A stretch of 64,000 nucleotides of DNA from Bradyrhizobium algeriense (lineage in GTDB: Bacteria > Pseudomonadota > Alphaproteobacteria > Rhizobiales > Xanthobacteraceae). A program made the position numbers and the translations under genes. The stretch is taken from assembly GCF_036924595.1 (NCBI RefSeq), contig NZ_JAZHRV010000001.1, positions 2,666,001 through 2,730,000 of the forward strand, written 5' to 3'. Numbering within the stretch: the first letter of the stretch is position 1; every line of letters starts with the position of its first letter. Positions 40,643 to 49,077 of the stretch are shown in pieces. The notes below the pieces were generated by a model that was not told where the DNA came from, did no database searches, and worked only from the letters and a program-made list of their open reading frames with translations.

Positions 40643-40924
40643 ATGACCTTAAGTCGGGACAACGACACCCCTATGGGCGGGACCTCACTGATCACCACTT
40701 TGGGCAGTTATTTCGTCCGCTATCGGATGGCGCTGTATCTTGTCTTTGCAGCGGCGGTTTCCTTGAGTGTCGTCTGGAATTGGAATTGGCTAACAGGCGC
40801 CGAGATATTTCGCATCATGGCGTCGCTGCCGTGCACGTTCATGATGCTCATGTGCATGAAGCGAGTGAGTTGCAGGCAGCCTCAGGTGGCAGTTGATCCG
40901 CGGGGCGACGGAGTGAGCCAATGA
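40643..40924 (+). CDS. Small Met/Cys-containing membrane protein, 93 aa
   Basis: The region before ~40643 is not conserved in character, so ATG at 40643 (MTLSRDNDTPMGG) is chosen. Two hydrophobic stretches are present: YRMALYLVFAAAVSLSVVW and IMASLPCTFMMLMCMK. The second is rich in Met and Cys, as in copper-handling membrane proteins. The C-terminus is polar. I do not recognise the family. Its stop codon overlaps the next gene's ATG as ATGA. It belongs to the presumed SigF-like operon. Confidence 0.65.
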   Translation: MTLSRDNDTPMGGTSLITTLGSYFVRYRMALYLVFAAAVSLSVVWNWNWLTGAEIFRIMASLPCTFMMLMCMKRVSCRQPQVAVDPRGDGVSQ

Positions 40925-41058
40925 TGGACAATATGATGCCAGGAATGATGTGGGGTATGGGGTTTGTCTGGTTGTTGGTCGTGATCGTCTTGATCCTCGC
41001 GGCCGCGGCACTGATCAAGTACCTTCGCACCGGGAGCAAGGAGCCACCAGCGCGTTAG
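40921..41058 (+). CDS. Small Met-rich membrane protein, 45 aa, with IKYLR end
   Basis: It starts MMDNMMPGMMWGMG: seven Met residues in the first fourteen. One hydrophobic helix follows (FVWLLVVIVLILAAAALI), then KYLRTGSKEPPAR. The ATG overlaps the stop codon of the gene before it. It is a likely relative of the 40-residue protein at 38632-38754. Met-rich peptides of this sort are often found in copper clusters. The last codons run into a sequence that matches cusA, so its 3' end may have been altered by recombination. Confidence 0.72.
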   Translation: MMDNMMPGMMWGMGFVWLLVVIVLILAAAALIKYLRTGSKEPPAR

Positions 41059-41256
41059 CGTAAACGTGCGCTATCCCCGCGACCTGCGTATCATGGCCGG
41101 ACTGCTGCGTGGCGTGAAGCTACGGTAACCGCAGGGCAGATCATCCAGGACCTCGACGGCAGGTTGCGCCCGGGCCAGGACTGGCGGCTGGAAGTAACTG
41201 ACGAATTCGCAAATCCGCTCTACGTCGTCCACATCGTCGCCGACCGGGTCAGATAA
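41048..41256 (+). pseudogene. Chimeric relic: CusA-like scrap joined to the end of a DUF6894-like gene
   Basis: Read from 41048, QRVSVNVRYPRDLR matches the CusA segment QRFSVNMRYPRDLR at residues ~753-766, but the match ends after ~45 bases. From about 41101 to the stop at 41254-41256 another frame reads TAGQIIQDLDGRL, then RPGQDWRLEVTDEF and NPLYVVHIV, which resembles the C-terminus of DUF6894 proteins. Neither piece has its own start. The region is probably the trace of two deletion events. Confidence 0.5.
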
Positions 41257-41309
41257 AGCCGCGGTCCCGGCCACAAGGCCGGGCCGGGACCGGTAGACGG
41301 TTCGTCGGC

Positions 41310-41513
41310 CTATTTGGGGGTACGCAAAGCCGGCGATGAGAGCCAGCGGTCAATGACGGCCGCGGCTTCGTTTGCAACCGCCACCTCCATGAGACGCTCT
41401 CGCTCGCGGCCCGGCGGCAGGCGAGCTGCCTTTTCGCGGGCGTGAACGGCAATTTGGTTGAGCCGTTCCTGGAGCGGAAGCGCCGGGCGGCTGCGATTGC
41501 GCTTTTTCTTCAT
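41310..41513 (-). CDS. Small basic hypothetical protein, 67 aa
   Basis: AAGGAGG stands six bases before the ATG at 41513, a strong start. It begins MKKKRNRSRPALPLQERL and is helical and charged throughout (VHAREKAARLPPGRERERLMEVAVANEAAAVIDRW), ending SSPALRTPK. The family is common in Bradyrhizobium: small proteins with a LPPG-E/R-RE centre and a W-L-x-SP end. There is no signal peptide. The function is unknown. It runs opposite to the Crp-type gene and shares a control region with it. Confidence 0.75.
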   Translation of the reverse strand: MKKKRNRSRPALPLQERLNQIAVHAREKAARLPPGRERERLMEVAVANEAAAVIDRWLSSPALRTPK

Positions 41514-41643
41514 AGTGGACCTCCTTGCTGGCCTGATCCTTTCATTTTGCGGCAGGCGCATCCTTAACCTTTGTTGGGAACAGGCCTCGGGTCCGCGTGT
41601 TTCATTCAGGTCAACAAGTCATCGAACGGAAGGGGACGCGGCT

Positions 41644-42375
41644 TTGGAGCGGGAGCTGGTGTTGGCGGCTATGTTGCGGCGGCTCAACACCGTTACAGGA
41701 TTGGATGAGGCGGACATTGCTGCCATCCGCGCGTTGCCGATCATCGTGCGGCAATGGGAGGCTGGACGTCCCGTCGTATCCGACGGCGATCGTCCGACGG
41801 AATGCAGTCTCGTGATCGAGGGATTCTGCGTGCGCGCCAAGACGACCTTCAGCGGTCAGCGGCAAATTCTTTCAATTCATATCCCCGGTGATATCCCGGA
41901 TCTCCAGAGTCTGCATCTACACAGGATGGATCACGATCTCATCCCGGTGGTCCCGTCCACGCTTGGCATGATCAGTCACGCCTCGTTGCGTGCCTTGACG
42001 CGCACCCGGCCGAACGTCGCCGAAAAGTTCTGGCGCGACACGCTGATCGATGCGGCGATATTCCGGCAATGGATCGTCAATGTCGGCCAGCGGCCAGCGG
42101 ATAGCCGGCTCGCTCACGTCGTTATGGAGCTTCGCTACCGCCTTGCCGTCGTCGACCGTACGGCGGGTGAAACATTTGAAATGCCGCTTACGCAGGAACA
42201 GATTGCAGAGGCGCTGGGGATCACGCCGGTCCACGCCAATCGCGTCATCAGGCAACTGCGCGAGGCGAAAATCGTCGATATCAGCCGGGGGCGCGTGGTG
42301 GTGCTGAACGAAGCGAAACTTGCGCAATTGGCGCAGTTCGACGACCGTTATCTTCATCAAAGTCCAACGCTCTGA
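41644..42375 (+). CDS. Crp/Fnr-family transcriptional regulator
   Basis: The N-terminal domain is a cyclic-nucleotide-binding-like beta roll (PIIVRQWEAGRPVVSDGDRPTECSLVIEGF). The C-terminal helix-turn-helix is MPLTQEQIAEALGITPVHANRVIRQLREAKIVDI. There are no FNR-type cysteines for an iron-sulfur cluster at the N-terminus, so oxygen sensing by that means is unlikely. TTG at 41644 is used because GGAAGGGG lies eight bases before it; ATG at 41671 is the alternative. At 243 residues it has normal length. It may control the small genes around it. Confidence 0.88.
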   Translation: MERELVLAAMLRRLNTVTGLDEADIAAIRALPIIVRQWEAGRPVVSDGDRPTECSLVIEGFCVRAKTTFSGQRQILSIHIPGDIPDLQSLHLHRMDHDLIPVVPSTLGMISHASLRALTRTRPNVAEKFWRDTLIDAAIFRQWIVNVGQRPADSRLAHVVMELRYRLAVVDRTAGETFEMPLTQEQIAEALGITPVHANRVIRQLREAKIVDISRGRVVVLNEAKLAQLAQFDDRYLHQSPTL

Positions 42376-42595
42376 AGCCGCGTCTCGAGCGGAAACCTTG
42401 GAAAGGTTTGAGGGTGCCGGCCGCCGACTGCGCGTGGATCAATGGCGATGTGCGCGAATTTGTCGATCCCGTGGAACGATTCTTTCTCGGGAAAATTATG
42501 CAATTGTCCAAGGGATGGACACATTAAACTCAAGCGGCTGCCGATGCGGTCCCGCCCGTAAGGCTCATTGGCAGCCGTTGTTTGTCGCCACCGCC

Positions 42596-42811
42596 ATGAA
42601 GAATTTCGCCAACGCGTCCTTCCCGCCCGAGGTGATCTCGGTGATGGAGGAGGCGCTTGATGCGGCGGTGGCTTCGCTTCCCGAGCCCGTCCATTCCACG
42701 CACGTTCAATGTATCGCCGAGGCGATCCTGCGCGCAGCCGACAAGGGCGAGCGCGACCCGCAAATCCTGCAAAGGTTGGCATTGCTGGAACTGCAGATCG
42801 TTCGGCGCTAG
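42596..42811 (+). CDS. Small hypothetical protein, 71 aa
   Basis: The part from MKNFANASFPPEVISVMEEALDAAVASLP to LLELQIVRR resembles a family of small rhizobial proteins of unknown function, with conserved PPEVI and a helical C-terminus (HVQCIAEAILRAADKGERDPQILQRLALLEL). The N-terminal stretch from an upstream ATG at 42515 has no conserved look, so the start at 42596 is preferred, though neither has a good ribosome site. It has no signal peptide. It follows the Crp-type gene and is convergent with the chemoreceptor gene. Confidence 0.6.
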   Translation: MKNFANASFPPEVISVMEEALDAAVASLPEPVHSTHVQCIAEAILRAADKGERDPQILQRLALLELQIVRR

Positions 42812-42825
42812 GCGCGCGGCCAGGC

Positions 42826-42839
42826 TAGCCGGCCGGCTA
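42826..42839. repeat. Perfect 14-bp palindrome between convergent genes
   Basis: TAGCCGGCCGGCTA is self-complementary, in the 50-base gap between the small gene and the chemoreceptor stop. It has no T run, so terminator function is doubtful. Confidence 0.4.
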
Positions 42840-42861
42840 AGTTTCCGTTCGGGCCCTTGCG

Positions 42862-44970
42862 CTACGCCGCGCGCACCTGACTGAGAAACGCGTCGACCTG
42901 CTCGCGCAATTGCTGCGATTGCCGCGACAGATTGCTTGCGGCGGTCTCGACCTGGTTTGCCGCGATGCCGGTAGCTGCGGCGCCCTCGGTCACGCCGCCG
43001 ACATTGGCGGATACTTCCTGGGTGCCGGCCGCGGCCTGCTGCACATTGCGCGCAATCTCCTGCGTCGCTGCGCCCTGCTGCTCGATGGCGGACGCAATAG
43101 TCGTTGCGATCTCGCTGATTTCGCCGATGGTTTTGCCGATCGCCTCGATCGAGACGACGGATTTCTGCGTGGCGCCCTGAATCGCGGTGATCTGGGAGGC
43201 TATTTCCTCGGTGGCCTTCGACGTCTGCTCGGCCAGGTTCTTCACCTCGGCCGCGACCACGGCAAAGCCCCTGCCGCTGTCGCCGGCACGCGCTGCTTCG
43301 ATGGTTGCGTTGAGCGCCAGCAGGTTGGTCTGCGAAGCGATGTTGTTGATCAGCTTGACGATATCGCCGATCCGCTGGGCCATGGCTGCGAGACCCTGAA
43401 TCTCGGTGTTGGTCCCCTGCGCTTCCTGCACGGCCTTTGCCGCGATCGCCGCCGATTGGGTGACCTGCCGGCTGATCTCGGTGACGGATGCGGACAATTC
43501 TTCCGTGGCGGTCGCCACGGTCTGGACGTTACTCGACGTTTCCTGCGCGCCCGACGCCACGGCGGACGCCTTGTTGGTATTCTCGGTCGCGACGGCCGCC
43601 ATCTTTTCGGCGGTGGCGCGCATCTCGACAATCGATGTGGCGACGGCATCGAGCACGTGGGTGGCATTCTGGTCGAAGCCCTGCGTCAGCGTCTCCATCA
43701 TCTGCTGGCGATGCTCCTTCTTCTGCTGTTCCGCTTGCTGTTCGACAGCGAGATCGTTCGCTCTGATGGCGTTGTCGCGAAAAACCGCGACTGACCGCGC
43801 CATCTCGCCGACCTCGTCGGCCCGCGCGAGCGCCGGAATGTCGATCGACATGTCGCCGCCGGCGAGGCGTTGCATGGCAGCCGTCATGGCCGTCACGGGG
43901 CGGATGACGCGGCGAGACAGAATCCAGATCGACGCCATGCTGACACCGATACCGAGCAACATGACGAGGGCGACCAGAACGAGCTGCGCCCGTGCCGCTG
44001 CAGCCTTGGCCGCCGCGTGGACGTTGGTGACTTCGACCGCGGCATCCTTGATACGAACGATGAATTCCAGCGCAGGGTTCGACGCGTCGTACCATTGCTG
44101 AACCGTCATCGGATAGCTGCCGCCGGCCGCGCCGGCCTTGTAGATCGTATCGGTTTGCACTTTGAAATTGCCGAGGAAGTTTTGCTCGGCGGCGGCAACC
44201 GCGGATGTCAGCGGCGGCGCCGCACCGGCGGTTAGATCGCGTATCGTCTGCCAGTTCGATTGCACATGCCCCCGCCAGCCGGCGATGTCGCGCTGCTGCT
44301 CGGTCGATAGCGCGCGGCTCGCCGAGATGTTGCCGGCATGAACGGCGCGTTCGCGGCCGGCATATTCGCGCATCAGGAACGCGCCCTGCTTGATCATCGT
44401 CAGCTCGCCGACGATGGCGTCTTCCTTGCTGATCTCGCGCGAGGCTGTGGTCCAGAGCGATTGAACCCGCGTCAGGAGATCCGAGACCGCCGGGTACCAC
44501 GATTTCAGCAGTTCGGCATCGCGCTGCTCCTTCGGAGACTGAAGGGCGGAATCCGCGCTGCGGCGGAGCTGCTTTACGCGCTCATAGGCCTGTTCGAGTT
44601 CGGCAATCAGCTTCTTGCCTTCCGGCGTCGCGGTGGCGGCAATCTGCCGGAGCGCCGGAGCCAGCACGGCATCGCCCTGCGAACGGCGCTTCTGGATCAA
44701 CTCGCGCGTCTCCGCGCTTGTCGGGGCAGGGGCCTGCAGGGCGGTATTGGTCTGGCCGCGTTCGAGCTGAATGTTCTCCAGTCCCTTGAGCAGTTGATCG
44801 GCGTTTGCATTCACCTCGGCAACGCGGACGGCGGCAGCGTAGCTGCGCCAGGCGTCTGTGCCGGCAATGGCGCAGGAGATCAGGACCAGTGCCGCGAGCA
44901 CTCCGACGATGAGGGCGAGGGTGGTCTTGACGGTGAGGGCGCCCGAACGGGCCTCGCGCTTCGAATGCAT
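42862..44970 (-). CDS. Methyl-accepting chemotaxis protein, 702 aa
   Basis: A transmembrane helix at about residues 15-38 is followed by a ~290-residue periplasmic, mostly helical sensor region, then a second membrane helix ([19 protein letters not shown]) near 330-350. A HAMP domain follows ([21 protein letters not shown]), and the signalling domain centred on [27 protein letters not shown] sequence with the hairpin tip. It ends [15 protein letters not shown], without the NWETF methylesterase tether. The signal it senses is unknown. No other chemotaxis genes are near. GGAAGG precedes the ATG. Confidence 0.93.
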   Translation of the reverse strand: MHSKREARSGALTVKTTLALIVGVLAALVLISCAIAGTDAWRSYAAAVRVAEVNANADQLLKGLENIQLERGQTNTALQAPAPTSAETRELIQKRRSQGDAVLAPALRQIAATATPEGKKLIAELEQAYERVKQLRRSADSALQSPKEQRDAELLKSWYPAVSDLLTRVQSLWTTASREISKEDAIVGELTMIKQGAFLMREYAGRERAVHAGNISASRALSTEQQRDIAGWRGHVQSNWQTIRDLTAGAAPPLTSAVAAAEQNFLGNFKVQTDTIYKAGAAGGSYPMTVQQWYDASNPALEFIVRIKDAAVEVTNVHAAAKAAAARAQLVLVALVMLLGIGVSMASIWILSRRVIRPVTAMTAAMQRLAGGDMSIDIPALARADEVGEMARSVAVFRDNAIRANDLAVEQQAEQQKKEHRQQMMETLTQGFDQNATHVLDAVATSIVEMRATAEKMAAVATENTNKASAVASGAQETSSNVQTVATATEELSASVTEISRQVTQSAAIAAKAVQEAQGTNTEIQGLAAMAQRIGDIVKLINNIASQTNLLALNATIEAARAGDSGRGFAVVAAEVKNLAEQTSKATEEIASQITAIQGATQKSVVSIEAIGKTIGEISEIATTIASAIEQQGAATQEIARNVQQAAAGTQEVSANVGGVTEGAAATGIAANQVETAASNLSRQSQQLREQVDAFLSQVRAA

Positions 44971-45473
44971 GGGGAATACCTTCCGGTGGCGGGCCCCTGA
45001 TCACGGCCTCTTCGCTACTACCAGCCGGCCGTTACCAACCCGCTAACCGTGGCGCCAAGCTGTAGTGCCAAGGTTCTGTTTTCAAAGCCCTTTCGACATT
45101 TTCTGATATTTGTTCGGACAGGCCGCGTCCCTAAAGTTGCAGACGCAGACGAGATCGCTGGCATGGGCGTGGGGGCAATCATCTCAGCTTCGCACGATCG
45201 AGCTGGCGCGGCCGATCAGCCGCGCCAGTTGCTCGAAGCGGCTGCCGACGCGATCGGCGACGAGAGACCATGCGGTGCTGGAACACCAGCATCAGCTCGC
45301 GGCCGCGGGGATCGGAAGAGCGTGGGCTCCGAACCAAAACTTGTGACGCCGTTCACCATCGCCCCGAAAAGGATCAGATAAGCTTGGGTTACCTGGAGCT
45401 GCTGCGTCGGGCGTACGTGTCCGTTGATCCATTTTCGATCCTGTTTGACACACTCCTTTCCAGGAGGAAGACG
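44971..45473. other. Gap between the chemoreceptor and the oxidoreductase genes
   Basis: It contains the chemoreceptor promoter side, the ppx fragment at 45185-45318 and the leader of the oxidoreductase. No intact gene is recognised. Confidence 0.5.
45185..45318 (-). pseudogene. 3'-end fragment of an exopolyphosphatase (ppx) gene
   Basis: The plus-strand sequence CGCACGATCGAG through GAACACCAGCATCAGCT closely matches the last ~130 bases of the intact ppx gene at 51578, same orientation. A 2-base deletion (GAGATCGACC to GAGAGACC) breaks the frame inside the conserved helix. Only the last ~43 codons remain. It is a relic with no start, 6.3 kb from its source, and marks one side of an accessory block. 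Confidence 0.85.
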
Positions 45474-46799
45474 ATGCCAGATCTTGCAAGAAGTCATGCC
45501 GTGGTCATTGGCGCCGGCATGGCTGGCCTTACGGCCGCTCAGGCGATCTCAGGGCATTTCGGGAAAGTCACGATCATCGAGCGGGACATGCTTCCCGCCG
45601 GGGCCGCGCCCCGAAACGGCACGCCGCAGGCCCAGCATGCCCATATACTGCTCGCAGGCGGGCTGAAGGCGCTGCAGACCCTGTTTCCGGGATTTGAGAA
45701 CGATCTGGCGGAAGCGGGCGCCGTGAAGATCCGCACGGGTAAGGATATAAGGTTTGAGCGTCCCGGGTTTGATCCTTTCCCGATTCGCGATCTCGGCATC
45801 GACACTTTCTGCATGTCGCGCCCGCTGCTCGAAGCCGTTACGCGACGACGCGTTCAGCAGACGGCCAACATCAACATTTGCGTGCGCTCTCGCGTGACGG
45901 GGCTCGTCCCGTCCCGTGACGCAACGCGGATCGAGGCGGTCCGTTACGATAGCGAAGATGGGCCTGCCGTTACCTTGGGAGCCGACCTGGTTGTCGAAGC
46001 TTCCGGCCGCTGCGGCCTGACGCTGAAGCTGCTCGAAGAGCTTTCTCTGCCGAAGCCCGAAGAAACCGAGATCGGCATTGATCAGGCTTACGCGAGCACC
46101 ATTGTCGAGCGGCCAATCGATCACAATGCTGACTGGCTCGGCAATATCATCCTGCCGTCAGCACCCGCCAGCAGCCGCGGAGCGTTCCTGTTTCCGATCG
46201 AGAAGCAGCGGTGGCTGCTTTCCGTCGGAGCCAATCATGGCGATGCGCCTCCGGGCGACCGCGCAGGATTCATGGATTTCGTCAGGAGCCTGCGCACCCC
46301 GACCATCTATGACGCGGTCAGGGATGCGCGGCCGCTGACTGATATCGTCCGCTACCAGCTGCCTTGCAGCACGCGGCGGCATTTCGAGCGCCTTGAGGCG
46401 TTCCCGGCAGGGCTGCTCGTGATCGGCGATGCCCTCTGCCGCTTTAATCCAGTGTTCGGCCAGGGCATGAGTGTGGCGGCACAGGAGGCCGTGATCCTGG
46501 AGCAGTTGCTGGCGGAAGGTGTTCCCAAGGAGCGGCTGGCGCGAGACTTCTTTGCTGCCATCCAGGACACCATCGCAACGCCGTGGGGCGTTGCCGTCTC
46601 CGATTTCGTCTACCCCGCCACGCGCGGCGTTCGGCCCGCCGACCTCGCGCAGCGCTTGCAATACGGTATGGCCTTGACCAGGCTCGCCGCTGCGGATCCC
46701 GAGGTTCACCGGTTGACCGTGGAAGTCTCGCAACTGCTCAAGCCGCAGGCCGCGCTGCGCGAGCCGGCGCTCGTGGCGCGCGTGATGTCGCTGATGTGA
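45474..46799 (+). CDS. FAD-dependent oxidoreductase / monooxygenase-like protein, 441 aa
   Basis: The FAD-binding Rossmann motif AVVIGAGMAGLTAAQAI is at residues ~9-25. A second flavin motif, GDALCRFNPVFGQGMSVAAQEA near residue 320, is that of group A flavin hydroxylases. LVVEASGRCG lies between. AGGAGG precedes the ATG at six bases. The substrate pocket cannot be predicted. It is a likely aromatic or polyketide oxidase and may work with the methyltransferase that follows 90 bases later. It lies immediately next to the ppx fragment. Confidence 0.85.
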   Translation: MPDLARSHAVVIGAGMAGLTAAQAISGHFGKVTIIERDMLPAGAAPRNGTPQAQHAHILLAGGLKALQTLFPGFENDLAEAGAVKIRTGKDIRFERPGFDPFPIRDLGIDTFCMSRPLLEAVTRRRVQQTANINICVRSRVTGLVPSRDATRIEAVRYDSEDGPAVTLGADLVVEASGRCGLTLKLLEELSLPKPEETEIGIDQAYASTIVERPIDHNADWLGNIILPSAPASSRGAFLFPIEKQRWLLSVGANHGDAPPGDRAGFMDFVRSLRTPTIYDAVRDARPLTDIVRYQLPCSTRRHFERLEAFPAGLLVIGDALCRFNPVFGQGMSVAAQEAVILEQLLAEGVPKERLARDFFAAIQDTIATPWGVAVSDFVYPATRGVRPADLAQRLQYGMALTRLAAADPEVHRLTVEVSQLLKPQAALREPALVARVMSLM

Positions 46800-46891
46800 G
46801 CGGCAAATGCGGGGAGGCCGCGGTGGACTTTGTTACCGTCGTTGCCGCTCGGCTCGAAAAGTGACAAGGTTGCGCCCGAAGGAAATGAGCC

Positions 46892-47503
46892 ATGGGCTTC
46901 TACAACGACATTATCCTTCCAAGGGTTTGCGATCTCGCGATGCGCAACGCTCAACTTCGTCCCTATCGCGAGCGGGTGATCGGCGCGGCGGAAGGGCTGG
47001 TCATCGAGATCGGGGTCGGCTCGGGTCGGAATTTGCCTCTCTATCGGTCCCCGGTGAAGGAGGTACTGGCGCTGGAGCCATCTCCCCAGCTCACGGCGAT
47101 GGCCCGTGGTGCTCTGCATCCGGGCATGCCGGTCCGCTTCATCGAAGCGTCGGCAGAAGCCATTCCACTCGACGATCAAAGCGTCGATACCGTCGTGACC
47201 ACCTGGACCTTGTGCAGCATTCCAGATGCCGCCATGGCGCTCACCGAAATGCGGCGCGTGCTTCGGCCGAGTGGCAAGCTCTTGTTCGTGGAGCATGGCA
47301 TGGCGCCGGACAGGAATGTGCGGCGATGGCAGGACTGGCTGACGCCTGCCTGGAAACGCATCAGTGGCGGCTGTCATCTCAATCGACCCATCAGCACGAT
47401 GATCGAAAGTGCGGGCTTCAGGATTGATCGGGTGGAGACCGGCTATATGCCCGGACCCAAGGCGATGACGTTCATGTACGAGGGCAGCGCGCGACCAAAC
47501 TAG
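46892..47503 (+). CDS. Class I SAM-dependent methyltransferase (UbiE-like), 203 aa
   Basis: Motif I is LVIEIGVGSGRNLPLY at about residues 34-49. The acidic motif II is VLALEPSPQLTAMARG. Motif VI-like DTVVTTWTLCSIPD follows near 105, then RPSGKLLFVEHGMAPD. It resembles small phospholipid or quinone methylases, but the substrate is unknown. AAGGAAATGAGCC precedes the ATG. It follows the FAD oxidoreductase gene in the same direction and probably shares its transcript. Confidence 0.87.
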   Translation: MGFYNDIILPRVCDLAMRNAQLRPYRERVIGAAEGLVIEIGVGSGRNLPLYRSPVKEVLALEPSPQLTAMARGALHPGMPVRFIEASAEAIPLDDQSVDTVVTTWTLCSIPDAAMALTEMRRVLRPSGKLLFVEHGMAPDRNVRRWQDWLTPAWKRISGGCHLNRPISTMIESAGFRIDRVETGYMPGPKAMTFMYEGSARPN

Positions 47504-47747
47504 CGGCATAGCGGACATGGCCCGACTTGCTGCTGGCTTGACCCGGTCGCGAATGACCCTAACGGCCCGGTCGCCCGGCAGGCATTTCGCAGGGAAATTC
47601 GTCTCATTGGCAAGTAAGCCCGCTCCGGCGGGTCGCTCTGGCTGAAGCACCTCATCCGCGGTAGGATTGTTCGCGGGCGGAAACCCGATGGCTCGCCTGC
47701 ACGCTGTTAAAGGGAGGTACAACGAAGAACGGAGGGAGGTAAAACCA

Positions 47748-48860
47748 ATGAAAATCAGTTCGCTTACGAGGACGGCTCTGGTCGCGGCAGTCTCTGCCAC
47801 ATTGGCGTCCGCCGTCACGGCGCATGCCCAGCAGCCTCGAATCCTCAAGATCCAGTCGGCGGTGCCCGCGTCGACCACCACGCAGGACGCGTTGAAGTTC
47901 TTCGCCGAGCGGGTCGACAAGCTGACCGGCGGCAACCTCAAGATCGACGCGCTGCCAGGCGGCGCGGTCGTGCCGCCTTTCGAGATCCTGGATGCCACGC
48001 ACAAGAAGGTGATCGATGGTGCTTACGGCATCTCCTACTGGTGGGTCGGCAAGAACAATGCCGCAACGCTGTTCGCGAACACTCCGGCCGGCATTGCCGG
48101 CATGGATGCAATCGACTTCATCGGCTGGGTCTACGACGGGGGCGGCCTCGAGCTGTGGAACGAGTTCTATCAGAAGGAGCTGAAGCTCAATCTGGTCGCA
48201 TTCCCGAGCATCCCGCCCAGTCCGCAGGCGCTCGGCTGGTTCAAGCGGCCAATCAAGGACCTCCCCGACTTCAAGGGCATGAAGTGCCGCCAGACCGGTA
48301 TCGTCTCCCAGCTCTATGCCAAGATGGGCATGGCTGTCGTCAATATGCCGGGGGGTGAGATTCTGCCTGCTGCCGAGCGTGGCACTATCGATTGTGCGGA
48401 ATGGGTTGGTGGAGTCGAGGACCTGCGCCTCGGCTTGCATACGGTTTGGAAGTACCATTACACGCCCGGCATGCACGAGAGCGCCTCGGTCGCCGAACTC
48501 GCGATCAACAAAGATGTCTGGGACAGCCTGCCGGATCAGAACAAGGAAGCGATCAAGTCGGCCTCATCGGAGACCTTCCTGCGCTGGTGGGCGACGTTTC
48601 AGAGGATGAACGCGGAGGCCATTGCGGAGTTTACGACCAAGCACGGCGTGAAGCTCCTGACGACGCCGCCGGAGGTCAACACGGCGTTCCTGAAAACCTG
48701 GGACGAGTTCGCGGCGGCGGAATCCGCGAAGAATCCGTTCTTCAAGAAGGTCTACGAGTCCCAGCGGGCCTATGCCTCAAAGGTGGTGCCGGCCAAGCGC
48801 TTCATGTTTCCGCCCTACGCATTGCAGGCCGACCACTATTGGCCCGCGAAAACGCAATGA
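47748..48860 (+). CDS. TRAP transporter substrate-binding protein (DctP family)
   Basis: A signal peptide (LVAAVSATLASAVTAHAQQ) is followed by a periplasmic solute receptor of 370 residues. GGAVVPPFEILDATHKKVIDGA is the ligand-frame segment and KDLPDFKGMKCRQTGIVSQL the signature near residue 170. The long hinge strand and helix AIADE-like end (MPGGEILPAAERGTIDCAEW) are typical. It is the TakP-like subtype for organic acids or aromatic acids; the ligand is not known. The gene is oriented toward, not with, the two permease genes. GGAGGGAGGT is a strong ribosome site. Confidence 0.9.
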   Translation: MKISSLTRTALVAAVSATLASAVTAHAQQPRILKIQSAVPASTTTQDALKFFAERVDKLTGGNLKIDALPGGAVVPPFEILDATHKKVIDGAYGISYWWVGKNNAATLFANTPAGIAGMDAIDFIGWVYDGGGLELWNEFYQKELKLNLVAFPSIPPSPQALGWFKRPIKDLPDFKGMKCRQTGIVSQLYAKMGMAVVNMPGGEILPAAERGTIDCAEWVGGVEDLRLGLHTVWKYHYTPGMHESASVAELAINKDVWDSLPDQNKEAIKSASSETFLRWWATFQRMNAEAIAEFTTKHGVKLLTTPPEVNTAFLKTWDEFAAAESAKNPFFKKVYESQRAYASKVVPAKRFMFPPYALQADHYWPAKTQ

Positions 48861-49077
48861 TATGGCGTTGACGGATATTTCGGGACAAGAGGATAGATGG
48901 AATGGCGGCCTTAGCCGCCCTTCTTGCTCCGGAGGTTCGGTCAAGCGAAGCGTGCCCCCAACACGAGCCAGTGTGGCTTCCCGATTTGTGTTGGGGGTCA
49001 TCGCCGACGCTCGACCAAACCTACAAGCAAGCCTTCCAGCTCCTCGCCGCGGGGCCCTGAGCGAGGAAAAGCAGATC

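Noticed and set aside
41125..41152. GTAACC in the relic region at 41125
   Set aside because: No CGAA follows at 16 bases.
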